Assembly: GCF_016902295.1 (NCBI RefSeq)
Contig: NZ_JACJLQ010000020.1
Span: 1 to 62,584 of the forward strand
Direction: 5' to 3'
DNA length: 62,584 bases
Source: Bacteroides caecigallinarum
Lineage (GTDB): Bacteria > Bacteroidota > Bacteroidia > Bacteroidales > Bacteroidaceae
Shown here: positions 36,570 to 45,633 of the stretch, piece after piece
Numbering within the stretch: position 1 is the first letter of the stretch
Layout of the letters: each line of letters begins with the position of its first letter
Notes under the pieces: generated by a model
Database searches by the model: none
What the model saw: only the letters and a program-made list of their open reading frames with translations
What the model was told of the DNA's origin: nothing
Position numbers and translations under genes: made by a program

Positions 36570-37109
36570 CTATTCATTAACAACAGTATATATATCACGA
36601 TAATTACGTCCCTTTCCGTCGTAATCAAGACCGTAACCTACAATAAAATCATTGGGGATATTCATGGCCACATAGTCTATATCAAGTTTGACCTGAAGCT
36701 TATCCGGCTTAACAAGCAATGTGGCAATACGTATATCTTTAGGATTACGCGCACGCAATGTCTCTACAAGGCGTTCCATGGTGAAACCTGTGTCGATGAT
36801 GTCTTCGACTATCACCACTGTTCTACCTTCAATATCCTCGTTCAGACCGACAAGCTCCTTCACTTTACCTGTAGATGATGTTCCCTGATATGACGCAAGT
36901 TTCACGAAAGATATTTCACACGGTATATTGACGCGCTTCATCAAATCGGCAGTAAACATGAAAGAACCGTTCAACACACTGAGAAACAGCGGTTCAGTAC
37001 CTTCCAAATCGCGGTTTATTTCATCAGCCACACGTGATACTTCCTTCAATATTTCTTCTTCTGTAATAAATGTTGTAAACGACTTGTCTTTAATCTGAAT
37101 AGTACTCAT
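36570..37109 (-). CDS. hpt: hypoxanthine phosphoribosyltransferase
   Basis: A 179-residue purine-salvage enzyme making IMP (or GMP) from the base and PRPP. The PRPP-binding motif VVIVEDIIDTGFTM is seen at ~94-107, the flap/loop SYQGTSSTGKV at ~70-80 and the C-terminal KPDKLQVKLDIDYVAMNIPNDFIVGYGLDY. The open frame continues to 37169, but a -7 element TAAATTTG at 37144-37137 (minus) lies inside it, so MSTIQIKDK at 37109 is the start. It is divergent from nnr. Confidence 0.94.
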   Translation of the reverse strand: MSTIQIKDKSFTTFITEEEILKEVSRVADEINRDLEGTEPLFLSVLNGSFMFTADLMKRVNIPCEISFVKLASYQGTSSTGKVKELVGLNEDIEGRTVVIVEDIIDTGFTMERLVETLRARNPKDIRIATLLVKPDKLQVKLDIDYVAMNIPNDFIVGYGLDYDGKGRNYRDIYTVVNE

Positions 37110-37265
37110 ACAATTATGCATAATTAAAAATGCGGACAAATTTACGTAAAATCTTATAAACGGCAACACTACGTTTCAAGTATTTAAGTATATTTTGATG
37201 TTTAAATAGTGAATAGTTCGTATGTTTTTACTACTTTTACCAACAAAATACCATTTTAAGAAGTA

Positions 37266-38783
37266 ATGAAAATTTTAAGTTGCGCACAACAAAAGGAAGC
37301 CGATGCTTACACAATAGAGCACGATTCTATATTATCCATCAATTTAATGGAAAAGGCAGCAAGTCTTATCACAGACTCCATTTGCAGAAGATGGAACAAA
37401 TCACATAAAATAGTAGTCTTTGCCGGTCCTGGCAATAATGGTGGTGATGCGGTGGCAGTGGCACGAATGCTTCACCTAAAGAACTATCAGGTACAAGTCA
37501 TTTTATTCAACATCAAGGGAACACTTTCGGACGACTGTCTCACCAACATCAAGCGTCTGCAGGAATGTGGATTTACCAACTATACAGAAGTAAGCACCCA
37601 GTTCGATCCTCCCAAACTTTCAGCCGACGATATTGTTATCGACGGTCTTTTCGGTACAGGACTTAACATGCCGCTAAGCGGAGGTTTTGCCGCCGTAGTA
37701 CAATACATAAATGCCTCACCGGCGAAGGTGGTTTCAATAGATATACCTTCTGGAATGATGGGAGAAGACAACACGAGAAACATCCGTCAGAACATCATCA
37801 AGGCAGACCTCACACTTACAATACACATGCCTAAGCTGTCATTCCTTTTCGCCGAAAATGAAGATATAATAGGCGAGCTGGAAGTACTTGACATCGGTAT
37901 AAGCAAAGAATACACCGAACAGGCAAAAACAAGCAATTATATAATAGAAGAAGATGAAATTTCAAGCCTGGTAAAACCAAGAAAGAAATTTGCACATAAA
38001 GGTAATTTCGGCCATGCCATGATTATAGCCGGCTCGTACGGAATGGGAGGAGCCGCTGTAATGGCTGCAAAAAGCTGTATGAGATGCGGTGTAGGATTAC
38101 TTACTGTCCACACTCCCGTATGCAACCACCAGCTCCTGCAGCTAAGTGTTCCGGAAGCTATGGCACAGGATGATATGGACGACAGATATTTTGCCGAGGT
38201 TACCGACCTTGACAACTATCAGTCACTCGGAATAGGTCCGGGATTGGGACAGGAAGATTTTACCGCACAGGCCATAATAAACCAGTTGAGGGAGTGTTAT
38301 ATTCCGGCTGTAATCGATGCAGACGCAATCAACGCGCTCAGCACATACAGAAACCAGTTGAACTGTGTCCCTAAAGGTTCCATTCTTACACCTCATGTAA
38401 AAGAACTTGAACGACTCGTGGGAAGATGCAGCAATAGTTTCGAAAGAATACAGAAAGCTAAGGAACTGGCATCATATCTGCAGGTATATATAATATTGAA
38501 AGGAGCCTGGAGCGTGATTATAACTCCCGAAGGTGAATGTCATTTCAACCCGACAGGCAACCCGGGAATGGCAACAGGCGGCAGTGGAGATGTTCTGACT
38601 GGTATATTGACTGCGCTTCTGGCTCAGGGATACTCATCTAAAGACACATGTCTGTTAGGAGTTTACCTGCATGGAATGGCCGGCGACATAGCTGCGGAGA
38701 AATTCGGGGAGATAAGCATGAACGCGTCCGACATTGTCAATTCCCTGCCGGAAGCATGGAAAAAGCTTTCAGATAAAAGATAA
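37266..38783 (+). CDS. nnr: bifunctional NAD(P)H-hydrate epimerase / dehydratase
   Basis: A 505-residue metabolite-repair enzyme. Residues ~1-215 are the YjeF_N epimerase (FAGPGNNGGDAVAVAR ~52-67, DGLFGTGLNMPLSG), which interconverts R and S forms of damaged NAD(P)H. Residues ~230-505 are the ribokinase-like ADP-dependent dehydratase (NFGHAMIIAGSYGMGGAAVMAA, TGNPGMATGGSGDVLTGI), which restores NAD(P)H. Both parts look complete. It heads a three-gene plus-strand run with DUF4831 (21-bp gap) and the GH97 fragment (18-bp gap). Confidence 0.96.
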   Translation: MKILSCAQQKEADAYTIEHDSILSINLMEKAASLITDSICRRWNKSHKIVVFAGPGNNGGDAVAVARMLHLKNYQVQVILFNIKGTLSDDCLTNIKRLQECGFTNYTEVSTQFDPPKLSADDIVIDGLFGTGLNMPLSGGFAAVVQYINASPAKVVSIDIPSGMMGEDNTRNIRQNIIKADLTLTIHMPKLSFLFAENEDIIGELEVLDIGISKEYTEQAKTSNYIIEEDEISSLVKPRKKFAHKGNFGHAMIIAGSYGMGGAAVMAAKSCMRCGVGLLTVHTPVCNHQLLQLSVPEAMAQDDMDDRYFAEVTDLDNYQSLGIGPGLGQEDFTAQAIINQLRECYIPAVIDADAINALSTYRNQLNCVPKGSILTPHVKELERLVGRCSNSFERIQKAKELASYLQVYIILKGAWSVIITPEGECHFNPTGNPGMATGGSGDVLTGILTALLAQGYSSKDTCLLGVYLHGMAGDIAAEKFGEISMNASDIVNSLPEAWKKLSDKR

Positions 38784-38804
38784 GAAACATATAATAATTA
38801 GCTT

Positions 38805-39872
38805 ATGAGCAAAAAAGGAATAATGGCACTTGCACTCGCTGCAGCCTGCACTTTAGGAACAAAAGCACAAAACATAGATTATTATACTCCGGGCGAAGGA
38901 GAAGGTATAGCATATTTCTTGCCAAAAACCGCAGTGGAAATTAATGTTATTGCCACCAGAATTAAATATACTCCTGGAGACTTTTGCCAATATGCAAACA
39001 GGTATCTGAGAGTGAATGATGTTACATCAGAACCTTCGACAAGTTGGGAGATAAAGAGGATAGAAGTTCGCACGGCAGGTGTACCCGACTCAACAAAAGC
39101 TTATATAATTAAGCTGAACGACAAGAGTGTTATGTCAGACATCGAAATTACAGACAATGGGATTATTAAAGCGATCAATACATCGGCACCTAAATCGGCA
39201 AAACAGAATTATATCCTCGAAAAATCACAACAACCTGAAGATGGAAGAAAATACATGACAGAAGAAATCCTTTCGGCAGGTTCCACAGCTAAAATGGCAG
39301 AACTTACAGCAAAGGAAATTTATAACATACGTGAGAGCAAGAATCTGATTCTGAGAGGTCAGGCTGATACGATGCCAAAGGACGGAGAGTCGCTGAAACT
39401 GATAATGGACAATCTTGAGAAGCAGGAAAAGGCCCTTACACAGATGTTTACTGGAATTTATTCAAAAGAAGACAAACTCTTCACTGCCCTCATCATTCCT
39501 GACAGCGACGTTACAGAAGCTACAGCTTTAAGATTTTCAAAGAAACTTGGCATACTGCCATCCGACGACCTGGTCGGTGAACCTATGTATGTTAAAATAG
39601 ACAACAGTAATCCTATGCAACTGTATGGAACTGACAGTGATGACGACAAAAAGAAGAAAAAAGCCCCAAAAGGAATTATCTACAATATCCCAGGGAAAGG
39701 TAGCGTCACTGTAACATTCGGAGGAAAAACAATTTTCGAAGACAGTAATATGATGTTTTCCCAATTCGGAAGCACCGAGCTTCTCGTAAAAGACCTGTTC
39801 AACAAGAAAGTTAACACACGAGTTATTTTCGATACAGCAACAGGTGGAATACAGAAAATTGACAAAGATTAA
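38805..39872 (+). CDS. DUF4831-like secreted protein
   Basis: A 355-residue exported protein. The signal peptide ends GTKAQ (~22), and IDYYTPGEGEGIAYFLPKTAVEINVIA follows, which resembles Bacteroidetes DUF4831 proteins. The middle is rich in helices (TAKMAELTAKEIYNIRESK, ~161-179), and KDGESLKLIMDNLEKQEKALTQMFTGIY is a likely helical hairpin. A lysine tract (DDDKKKKKAPKG) marks a flexible linker near 282-293 before a final beta-rich part. Periplasmic location is inferred; the function is unknown. It is in the nnr run. Confidence 0.75.
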   Translation: MSKKGIMALALAAACTLGTKAQNIDYYTPGEGEGIAYFLPKTAVEINVIATRIKYTPGDFCQYANRYLRVNDVTSEPSTSWEIKRIEVRTAGVPDSTKAYIIKLNDKSVMSDIEITDNGIIKAINTSAPKSAKQNYILEKSQQPEDGRKYMTEEILSAGSTAKMAELTAKEIYNIRESKNLILRGQADTMPKDGESLKLIMDNLEKQEKALTQMFTGIYSKEDKLFTALIIPDSDVTEATALRFSKKLGILPSDDLVGEPMYVKIDNSNPMQLYGTDSDDDKKKKKAPKGIIYNIPGKGSVTVTFGGKTIFEDSNMMFSQFGSTELLVKDLFNKKVNTRVIFDTATGGIQKIDKD

Positions 39873-39890
39873 TATCAAACTTAATTTAGA

Positions 39891-40628
39891 ATGAAAAACA
39901 CATTATTTATTTTGTTCCTTATTGCCACATTGATTACCAGATTATGCGCCGAAAACAGACTTTTTGTTGATTTCCACGATGGTCCGGTACATCCTTTCGG
40001 ACAGATGCGTACATGGCCTAATGCACTTACACGTGAATATTGCCAGGCACAGCTCGACGGACATAAGATTTTCTATCCTAAAACATTTGTCACATCTGTA
40101 TTTGTAAATATGATTGCGGGACCTATAGACATGAACAACGGAATGTTTGACCTCCGACAGGGACCTACAACAAGAGTTGACGAAAACAAGCCGGTACCAT
40201 CGACTGTCGTGTCCGAAGCGGCACGTACTCTCATAGTATTTTCGGGAGCTACCATTATACCGGACATTCCTGAATATTATCAGAAATATCCTGAACTGCT
40301 TAAATTCATCTCATCCCAGGAAATGCCATGGGTAGAAAGTACTACCCTCGACGGAGAAATAGGCGAATATATAGTAATGATGCGCCAGACAGACGAAGCA
40401 TACCTTATCGGAGCTGCCACAAACGAAGAGGCAAGAAATCTTTCCATAAATCTCGATTTTCTTGAAGAAGGAAGGGAATACAAAGCCCTGATAATTGAGG
40501 ATGGAGACGGTGCCGACTATCTTACAAACCGGGAAACACTGAAAAGTAATACCAAACCTGTGAAAAAGAATGATACAATCAATGTCTCATTGGCATGTGG
40601 TGGCGGAGCCTGCATACTCATTGAATAA
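39891..40628 (+). CDS. secreted C-terminal fragment of a GH97-family glycoside hydrolase
   Basis: A 245-residue protein with a signal peptide (cut near RLCAE, ~20) and then sequence that matches, from memory, only the last third of GH97 alpha-glucosidase/galactosidase enzymes. FVDFHDGPVHPFGQMRTWPN (25-44) matches the late barrel segment, NMIAGPIDMNNGMF (73-86) the LAGPMDYTPG segment, and 130-245 the C-terminal sandwich (W-x-ETTTLDGxxGEYI-like, GGGACILIE end). The N-terminal super-sandwich and early barrel, with several metal and catalytic residues, are missing, so hydrolase activity is unlikely. It is not simply a decayed end, because it has its own start and signal peptide and is 18 bp from the DUF4831 gene. 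Confidence 0.75.
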   Translation: MKNTLFILFLIATLITRLCAENRLFVDFHDGPVHPFGQMRTWPNALTREYCQAQLDGHKIFYPKTFVTSVFVNMIAGPIDMNNGMFDLRQGPTTRVDENKPVPSTVVSEAARTLIVFSGATIIPDIPEYYQKYPELLKFISSQEMPWVESTTLDGEIGEYIVMMRQTDEAYLIGAATNEEARNLSINLDFLEEGREYKALIIEDGDGADYLTNRETLKSNTKPVKKNDTINVSLACGGGACILIE

Positions 40629-40705
40629 ATCGAAACATATTCAATGAAAAATATTTCATTCTGAAGACTTTTCCATCAAAAACATTACTTAATATAGATA
40701 AAATA

Positions 40706-40736
40706 TTTGTTTTTTAGGAAAAATAGTCTAACTTTG
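40706..40736 (+). promoter_or_regulatory. promoter of the DUF3332-like gene
   Basis: TTTG (40706-40709), 19 bases, TAACTTTG (40729-40736): a perfect Bacteroidetes promoter located inside the longer open frame, which supports the start at 40764. Confidence 0.85.
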
Positions 40737-40763
40737 CGTATAGTATATTTTAATATATTGATT

Positions 40764-41321
40764 ATGAAAAAGATAAAAATTAAAGTAGCATGTGCTTTAC
40801 TATGTGGAAGTCTGCTATTCTCTTCATGTATCGGTTCCTTTGCTTTATGGAACCAGTTAAAAGACTGGAATCAAGGTATAGGTAATAAATTTGTAAACGA
40901 ATTAGTCTTTTTGGCATTCAATATAATTCCTGTATATGGTGTTGCATATTTCGCTGACGTAATAGTCCTAAACTCTATTGAATTCTGGAGCGGCTCAAAT
41001 CCATTGGCCGATGTAGGAACTACAAAAACTGTAAAGGGCGAAAATGGTGAATATCTGATCAGAACAAATGAGAACGGTTACAGTATCTCTAAAAAAGGAG
41101 AAGATGTTACTATCGATTTGGTTTACAATCAGGAAAACCGTACATGGAATGCGTCATACGACGGAGAGTCATACGAACTTATGACTATGAACGAAGACGG
41201 AACTATTACAGTGAAATTACAGGACGGAAATACTGTAACCGTACTTCCTGACCAGCAGGGTCTGGCTTCAGTACGTTCTATCAGCGGCTCACAAACAACT
41301 CTGTTTACAGCTGCAAGATAA
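40764..41321 (+). CDS. DUF3332-like lipoprotein
   Basis: A 185-residue protein: lipoprotein signal with SSC (lipidated Cys ~18), then CIGSFALWNQLKDWNQGIGNKFVNELVFLAFNIIPVYGVAYFADVIVLNSIEFWSG, which matches the DUF3332 signature (a secreted or lipid-anchored protein with two hydrophobic helices). The C-terminal half is beta-rich (GENGEYLIRTNENGYSISKKGEDVTIDLVYNQ). The open frame extends to 40707 but overlaps the promoter, so MKKIKIK is the start. The function is unknown. The next gene, a histidine kinase, follows after a hairpin. Confidence 0.82.
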   Translation: MKKIKIKVACALLCGSLLFSSCIGSFALWNQLKDWNQGIGNKFVNELVFLAFNIIPVYGVAYFADVIVLNSIEFWSGSNPLADVGTTKTVKGENGEYLIRTNENGYSISKKGEDVTIDLVYNQENRTWNASYDGESYELMTMNEDGTITVKLQDGNTVTVLPDQQGLASVRSISGSQTTLFTAAR

Positions 41322-41350
41322 TTATAATCAAAATTTACACAAGAACTTTC

Positions 41351-41390
41351 AGGCATCATAAAAAAGCGTTTTTATGATGCCTGTTTTTAT
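41351..41390 (+). terminator. Rho-independent terminator
   Basis: AGGCATCATAAAAA / TTTTTATGATGCCT, a perfect 14-bp stem with an AGCG loop and T5, between the DUF3332-like gene and the sensor kinase. Confidence 0.92.
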
Positions 41391-41398
41391 TAATTGAT

Positions 41399-42448
41399 AT
41401 GATTAGCAACAGATATTTTACCATCGGAATAGACATTTTCTTTTGCGTCATCCTGCTGCCTGCCATGATGATGATGCTACCTGTGGATAAATGGCTGGAA
41501 AGCAATTCTCTTTTTGTAGTCACTCTTATAGTATGGCTATATGCCGTATATTTCTGCATAAAGCAGATAAGTGTCCCTATGGCTATGAAAGACAGAAAAC
41601 ATCTGCTCATAGCAATAACCGTCCTTCTTGGTACTGTATTCATCACATGGCTCATCACCCAATATCAGATGGATTTTCCTTTCCGTGGACATAAGCCGAG
41701 AATGGAGAGATTCTTAAGACAGACAATGAGTATTACAAGAATAAAGCAACACCAGCAGGCCACGTGGTTCATGTATCTCGTTACGGTTTGTTTCAGCGTC
41801 GCGGTAGGACTGCTTTCCGAACTCAACAAACAGATAACAGCAAGACATGCCAGCGAATATGAAAAGAAGAAAGCCGAACTGGCACTATACAAGGCTCAGA
41901 TAAACCCGCATTTTCTGTTCAACACACTGAACACCCTCTACGGATTGATGATTACTCAAAGCCCCAAAGCCGAGACTGCTTTCATGCAGTTCATAGAACT
42001 GATAAAATATATGTACACAAAAGCAACGAAAGATACAGTAAGCATTGACGAGGAAGCTGAATACATAAGACAATATATAGAGCTGCAGAAAAACCGCATA
42101 GACGAAAAGCGCACACATATATATTACTCATTCTCGTCAAATACAGCCTCAAAAGAGCAGAGAATTGCACCGATGATACTAATTACTTTCATTGAGAACG
42201 CACTTAAATACGGTGCATCGTCGCATATAGAAAGCGATATTATAATAAGTCTGAAAGTCCAAAACGAAACACTTACCTTGTTTACGGAAAACAAGATTGT
42301 AAACCCCAAACCAGAAAACAAAGAACCGGGAATTGGTATCGCCAACTGCAAGAAAAGGCTTGAACTACTGTATCCCGGAAAACATAACCTTGAGATAAGT
42401 AATACTAACGGTATCTTCACCGTAAACCTTATCATAAAACTGAAATGA
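41399..42448 (+). CDS. LytS-type sensor histidine kinase
   Basis: A 349-residue inner-membrane kinase. Helices are at ~8-26, 36-56, 68-88 and 121-142; the linker is coiled coil (SEYEKKKAELALYKAQ, ~152-167), then the His_kinase motif QINPHFLFNTLNTLYGL with H171. A C-terminal ATPase part has ENALKYG (~267-273, N box) and GIGIANCKKRLELLY (G box). It phosphorylates the response regulator encoded next; the stop and start overlap as ATGA. The trigger is unknown, with no periplasmic sensor domain of note. Confidence 0.9.
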   Translation: MISNRYFTIGIDIFFCVILLPAMMMMLPVDKWLESNSLFVVTLIVWLYAVYFCIKQISVPMAMKDRKHLLIAITVLLGTVFITWLITQYQMDFPFRGHKPRMERFLRQTMSITRIKQHQQATWFMYLVTVCFSVAVGLLSELNKQITARHASEYEKKKAELALYKAQINPHFLFNTLNTLYGLMITQSPKAETAFMQFIELIKYMYTKATKDTVSIDEEAEYIRQYIELQKNRIDEKRTHIYYSFSSNTASKEQRIAPMILITFIENALKYGASSHIESDIIISLKVQNETLTLFTENKIVNPKPENKEPGIGIANCKKRLELLYPGKHNLEISNTNGIFTVNLIIKLK

Positions 42449-43164
42449 CAATGAAGTGTATAGCAATAGACGACGAGCCTGTAGCTCTTAGCATCATAGA
42501 ACAGTTCTGCAAGCGTTGCTCTGACCTTGATGTAGCGACATATACAGACCCTGTGATAGGACTGGAAAAAGTAAAATCACAAAAGCCGGACATCGTTTTT
42601 CTGGATATAGAAATGGGAGGAATAAACGGCATCGACATAGCACGCGAACTTCCGGCAGGCATATATCTGATATTCACCACCGCATACGCTGAATATGCCG
42701 TCGACGGATTCGAGCTGAACGCCATAGACTACCTGCACAAGCCATTTTCATACTCCCGCTTTGAGAAAGCTATAGAACGGGTACGCAGGATGAAGAAACT
42801 GGAAAGTCTTTCAGCCACACCGGTACTTACTGAAGAGGAAGAGATAACCCTGAAAGTGGAATACAAGAACGTGAAAATAAAAATAGCCTCGATAGAATAT
42901 ATCGAAGCTATGGACAATTATATCAAGATTTATCTTACAGACGATGACAGACCTGTTCTTTCGCAAACCAGCATGAAATCCATCATGGAAATGCTGCCTG
43001 ATGACAGATTCATGCGCGTGCACAAATCATATATCATACCGCTGCACAAAGTGGCAAACTACACCCGCCGCCAGCTGACCCTCTATCATCGCGCTGTAGA
43101 GATTCCTATAGGCCGTGTGTATGCCGACGAGTTCATAAACCGATTGGGGGAAATGAAAGAATAA
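42445..43164 (+). CDS. LytTR-family response regulator
   Basis: A 239-residue two-domain regulator. The receiver (~1-118) has the acidic pair DD9-10, phosphoacceptor D54 in VFLDIEMGG, and K104-equivalent in YLHKPFSYSRFE. The LytTR DNA-binding domain (~135-235) has KVEYKNVKIKIASIEYIEAMDNYIKI and FMRVHKSYIIP. It usually binds direct-repeat sites at promoters. It overlaps the kinase gene by 4 bases; an alternative start is 42451 (MKCIAIDD). The target is not identifiable in the window; the Mpv17-like gene is convergent. Confidence 0.93.
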   Translation: MTMKCIAIDDEPVALSIIEQFCKRCSDLDVATYTDPVIGLEKVKSQKPDIVFLDIEMGGINGIDIARELPAGIYLIFTTAYAEYAVDGFELNAIDYLHKPFSYSRFEKAIERVRRMKKLESLSATPVLTEEEEITLKVEYKNVKIKIASIEYIEAMDNYIKIYLTDDDRPVLSQTSMKSIMEMLPDDRFMRVHKSYIIPLHKVANYTRRQLTLYHRAVEIPIGRVYADEFINRLGEMKE

Positions 43165-43166
43165 CA

Positions 43167-43853
43167 TCACTTCTTTCGTGCGGCAATGGAAAGTATCACT
43201 CCAAGCAGTACTCCCAATAGGGCTGCAAAGAGTACACGCATCTCGCCCGGAAGAAGAAAAGTTATTGTATGCGCAGGAAACCAGAACAGTGGTATCGTCT
43301 TCTTAAATACAAATCCCCACTGGACCTTCCAGTTCAGGTTCTGCATTATCTCGCCCATCTTTATCGGAGTAAACAGCCCACTCAAAGTCCCGCCATTGTT
43401 CATTATATGCGTATCGGTTATTTTATGAAGTGTCATAAACACCGGCGCGAATATGGAATTAAGTACCACGGAAATAGAAAATGCCAGAGCTACCTTTTGC
43501 CATGATAAAGCACCTGAAAGTATAGCTGCGGTATCCTTCACCCCAAGATATTCGGCAAATGCGGGAACTCCGGTTGAGAATACAATGAAAGCCATGTTTA
43601 TGCCCATTCCCAATATTCCCCAGACTATGGCACGCGGCAATACCCCGAAACCTTTGAAATAATACACTCCCCTGCTGATACGAAGTCCCAACAGCTCGCC
43701 CATTGTAGCCAATATACCGAACTTCAGGAAACTCATCACCATCCCATGTTCCGCATTGAACGACAGATACCAGCCATACAAGGCATCAGAAACCACAAAA
43801 GGAAGAAACACTGCAATGACAATCAGAATAAAAACCAAGTCTTTTGTCCTCAT
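43167..43853 (-). CDS. Mpv17/PMP22-like multi-pass membrane protein
   Basis: A 228-residue protein with about five hydrophobic helices (~8-30, 42-60, 73-95, 112-135, 205-225). The C-terminal stretch NWKVQWGFVFKKTIPLFWFPAHTITFLLPGEMRVLFAALLGV resembles the Mpv17 motif (W-x-x-W-P-x-x-NF-x-x-VP-x-x-R), but Mpv17 proteins are chiefly eukaryotic, so the match is only suggestive. A channel-like function is inferred. It is convergent with the LytTR gene, and a good promoter lies upstream at 43882-43913. Confidence 0.55.
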   Translation of the reverse strand: MRTKDLVFILIVIAVFLPFVVSDALYGWYLSFNAEHGMVMSFLKFGILATMGELLGLRISRGVYYFKGFGVLPRAIVWGILGMGINMAFIVFSTGVPAFAEYLGVKDTAAILSGALSWQKVALAFSISVVLNSIFAPVFMTLHKITDTHIMNNGGTLSGLFTPIKMGEIMQNLNWKVQWGFVFKKTIPLFWFPAHTITFLLPGEMRVLFAALLGVLLGVILSIAARKK

Positions 43854-43881
43854 AATAATACGATTTTAAGTTGTTTTGCGA

Positions 43882-43913
43882 CAAATATAACACAAAACCA
43901 AGTAATTTACAAA
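43882..43913 (-). promoter_or_regulatory. promoter of the Mpv17-like gene
   Basis: On the minus strand TTTG (43913-43910), a 20-base spacer and TATATTTG (43889-43882), with the start codon at 43853. Confidence 0.75.
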
Positions 43914-44020
43914 ACAAAAGCACAATCATATTATAATACTTGACAAGCCAGGCCAAAGACTCGTCATGAAAATTAACATATGGTAAAAAGAGTATCTTTA
44001 AATCTAAATGAGTAAAGAAA

Positions 44021-44052
44021 TTTCCTCTCTTCAACGAATAAATGTATATTTG
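44021..44052 (+). promoter_or_regulatory. promoter of the men operon
   Basis: TTTC (44021-44024), a 20-base spacer and TATATTTG (44045-44052). It is one base off consensus at -33. It lies inside the longer open frame of the thioesterase gene and so supports the start at 44077. Confidence 0.65.
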
Positions 44053-44076
44053 CATTCGGATAAAAAAGGAAATAAT

Positions 44077-44502
44077 ATGCAAAACAGCGACAATATGGCA
44101 AATCCCCTTCCCGATTTAAGAGGCTCGATGGGCGAGCATCTGGGTATAAAGTTCATAACGATGGAAGAAGGAAAGGTAGTTGCCACCATGCCTGTTGACC
44201 ACCGCACATGCCAGCCGTTCGGTCTCCTGAACGGAGGAGCGTCGCTCGCCCTGGCTGAAATGGTCGCAGGACACGGCTCTGTTCCGCTTTGCTCAACTGG
44301 AGAGATGCCGTGCGGCATTCAGGTAAGCGCCAACCACGTGGGAATGGTGCGAGTGGAAGAAGGAGCATTCGTAACAGCCACAGGCACAATAGTGCACCGT
44401 GGCAGGACAACACACATTTGGAACATAGACATAACGAGCCAGACAGGAAAACTCATTTCCACAGCAAGAGTTGTTAATCAAATAGTGAAAAAACGGATAT
44501 GA
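44077..44502 (+). CDS. menI: hotdog-fold thioesterase, DHNA-CoA thioesterase candidate
   Basis: A 141-residue PaaI/YbgC-type hotdog enzyme. The substrate motif HRTCQPFGLLNGGASLALAEMVAGHGS (~41-67) contains the H-x8-GG-AxxxAE active site of the YdiI/PaaI group, whose E. coli member YdiI hydrolyses 1,4-dihydroxy-2-naphthoyl-CoA in menaquinone synthesis. It is the first gene of the men cluster, and its stop overlaps the menF ATG (ATGA), which makes the assignment likely. The open frame reaches 44008 but overlaps a promoter; the start is MQNSDN, with AAAAGGAAA before it. Confidence 0.8.
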   Translation: MQNSDNMANPLPDLRGSMGEHLGIKFITMEEGKVVATMPVDHRTCQPFGLLNGGASLALAEMVAGHGSVPLCSTGEMPCGIQVSANHVGMVRVEEGAFVTATGTIVHRGRTTHIWNIDITSQTGKLISTARVVNQIVKKRI

Positions 44503-45617
44503 ACAAGCCCGATTCACACATACATAAGCTTATTGACAGGATGACGTGCAGCAACACGTCGTTTGCCATCTACCGTCTTCCGTGGACTGATATACCTCTC
44601 CTGGTAATGCAGGACGGAGGCGAGCCGCAGACATTCAGCAGTCTGAAGGAACTGAACGGACAGAAAGGATTTGTTATATCTCCTTTCAGCTTCACAAGCA
44701 ATCATCCCGGAGTGATAATCCGCCCTGACATTACAGCTACAGAATGGGAAGAAATATCGGAAAAGATTTCATCAACTACAATATCCGACACCGAACAGGA
44801 ATGCACTTCCACCGATATCGACATAAAGCCTGAGACTGAACTTAAAGAAAGATACATGGAAGTGTTCGCCAATTTCATAAGCCCGCTGAAAAGCAAAAAA
44901 ATAGGGAAACTTGTCTTATCGCGCAATGCTTCGTACAAACTGGATGAGAATTTCTCTCCGCTTGAAGCATTCGTCACTGCATGCAACAGTTATCCGCGAA
45001 TGATGATTTCGCTGTCGCACACTCCCGTGAGCGGAACATGGATAGGCAGTACTCCGGAAATAATCCTCAGCGGTGAGGGCGATACATGGAACACTGTGGC
45101 CCTGGCAGGAACCATGCCTATGCAGGGCGAGGTGATGCCTACCGAATGGCACAAGAAGGAAAAGGACGAACAGGCTTTCGTAAGCGAATATATCAGCAAG
45201 GTGATAAAGAAATTCAGCAGCAAGATTGCCGTAAAGGGACCATATACAGCACGTGCCGGACAGCTGGTACACCTGAGAACCGACTTCCAGTTCGGACTAA
45301 AAAAGACTTCCGAGCTCGGCAACCTGCTCGATGCACTCCACCCCACTCCTGCCGTATGCGGAATGCCGAAAGACAAGGCATACGATTTCATTATCGAAAA
45401 CGAAGGCTACGACAGGAAATACTATTCCGGAATTATAGGATGGCTGGATCCTAACGGACATACAACACTTTATGTAAATCTTCGCTGTCTGAATGTAAGC
45501 GGCAATTACGCAACTTTATACGCCGGAGGAGGTATCCTACCTTCATCTGACGCCAATTCGGAATGGGAAGAGACACAGCATAAGATGAAGACTATAAAGT
45601 TAGTTATCAGTTGTTAG
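44499..45617 (+). CDS. menF: isochorismate synthase
   Basis: A 372-residue chorismate-utilising enzyme of the anthranilate synthase component I fold. It isomerises chorismate to isochorismate, the first committed step of menaquinone synthesis. The catalytic C-terminal half shows IGKLVLSRNASYKL, GSTPEIILSGEGDTWNTVALAGTMPM and LHPTPAVCGMPKDKAYDFI plus YSGIIGWLDPNGHTTLYVNLR. It is the shorter Bacteroidetes form. It is coupled with the thioesterase start; then a 242-bp gap with a structured element separates it from menD. Confidence 0.93.
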   Translation: MNKPDSHIHKLIDRMTCSNTSFAIYRLPWTDIPLLVMQDGGEPQTFSSLKELNGQKGFVISPFSFTSNHPGVIIRPDITATEWEEISEKISSTTISDTEQECTSTDIDIKPETELKERYMEVFANFISPLKSKKIGKLVLSRNASYKLDENFSPLEAFVTACNSYPRMMISLSHTPVSGTWIGSTPEIILSGEGDTWNTVALAGTMPMQGEVMPTEWHKKEKDEQAFVSEYISKVIKKFSSKIAVKGPYTARAGQLVHLRTDFQFGLKKTSELGNLLDALHPTPAVCGMPKDKAYDFIIENEGYDRKYYSGIIGWLDPNGHTTLYVNLRCLNVSGNYATLYAGGGILPSSDANSEWEETQHKMKTIKLVISC

Positions 45618-45633
45618 AGCCAACAACTTTCTT

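Noticed and set aside
43854..44076. N-terminal extension of the hotdog thioesterase from 44008
   Set aside because: It overlaps the -33/-7 promoter pair; the family opening matches the start at 44077.
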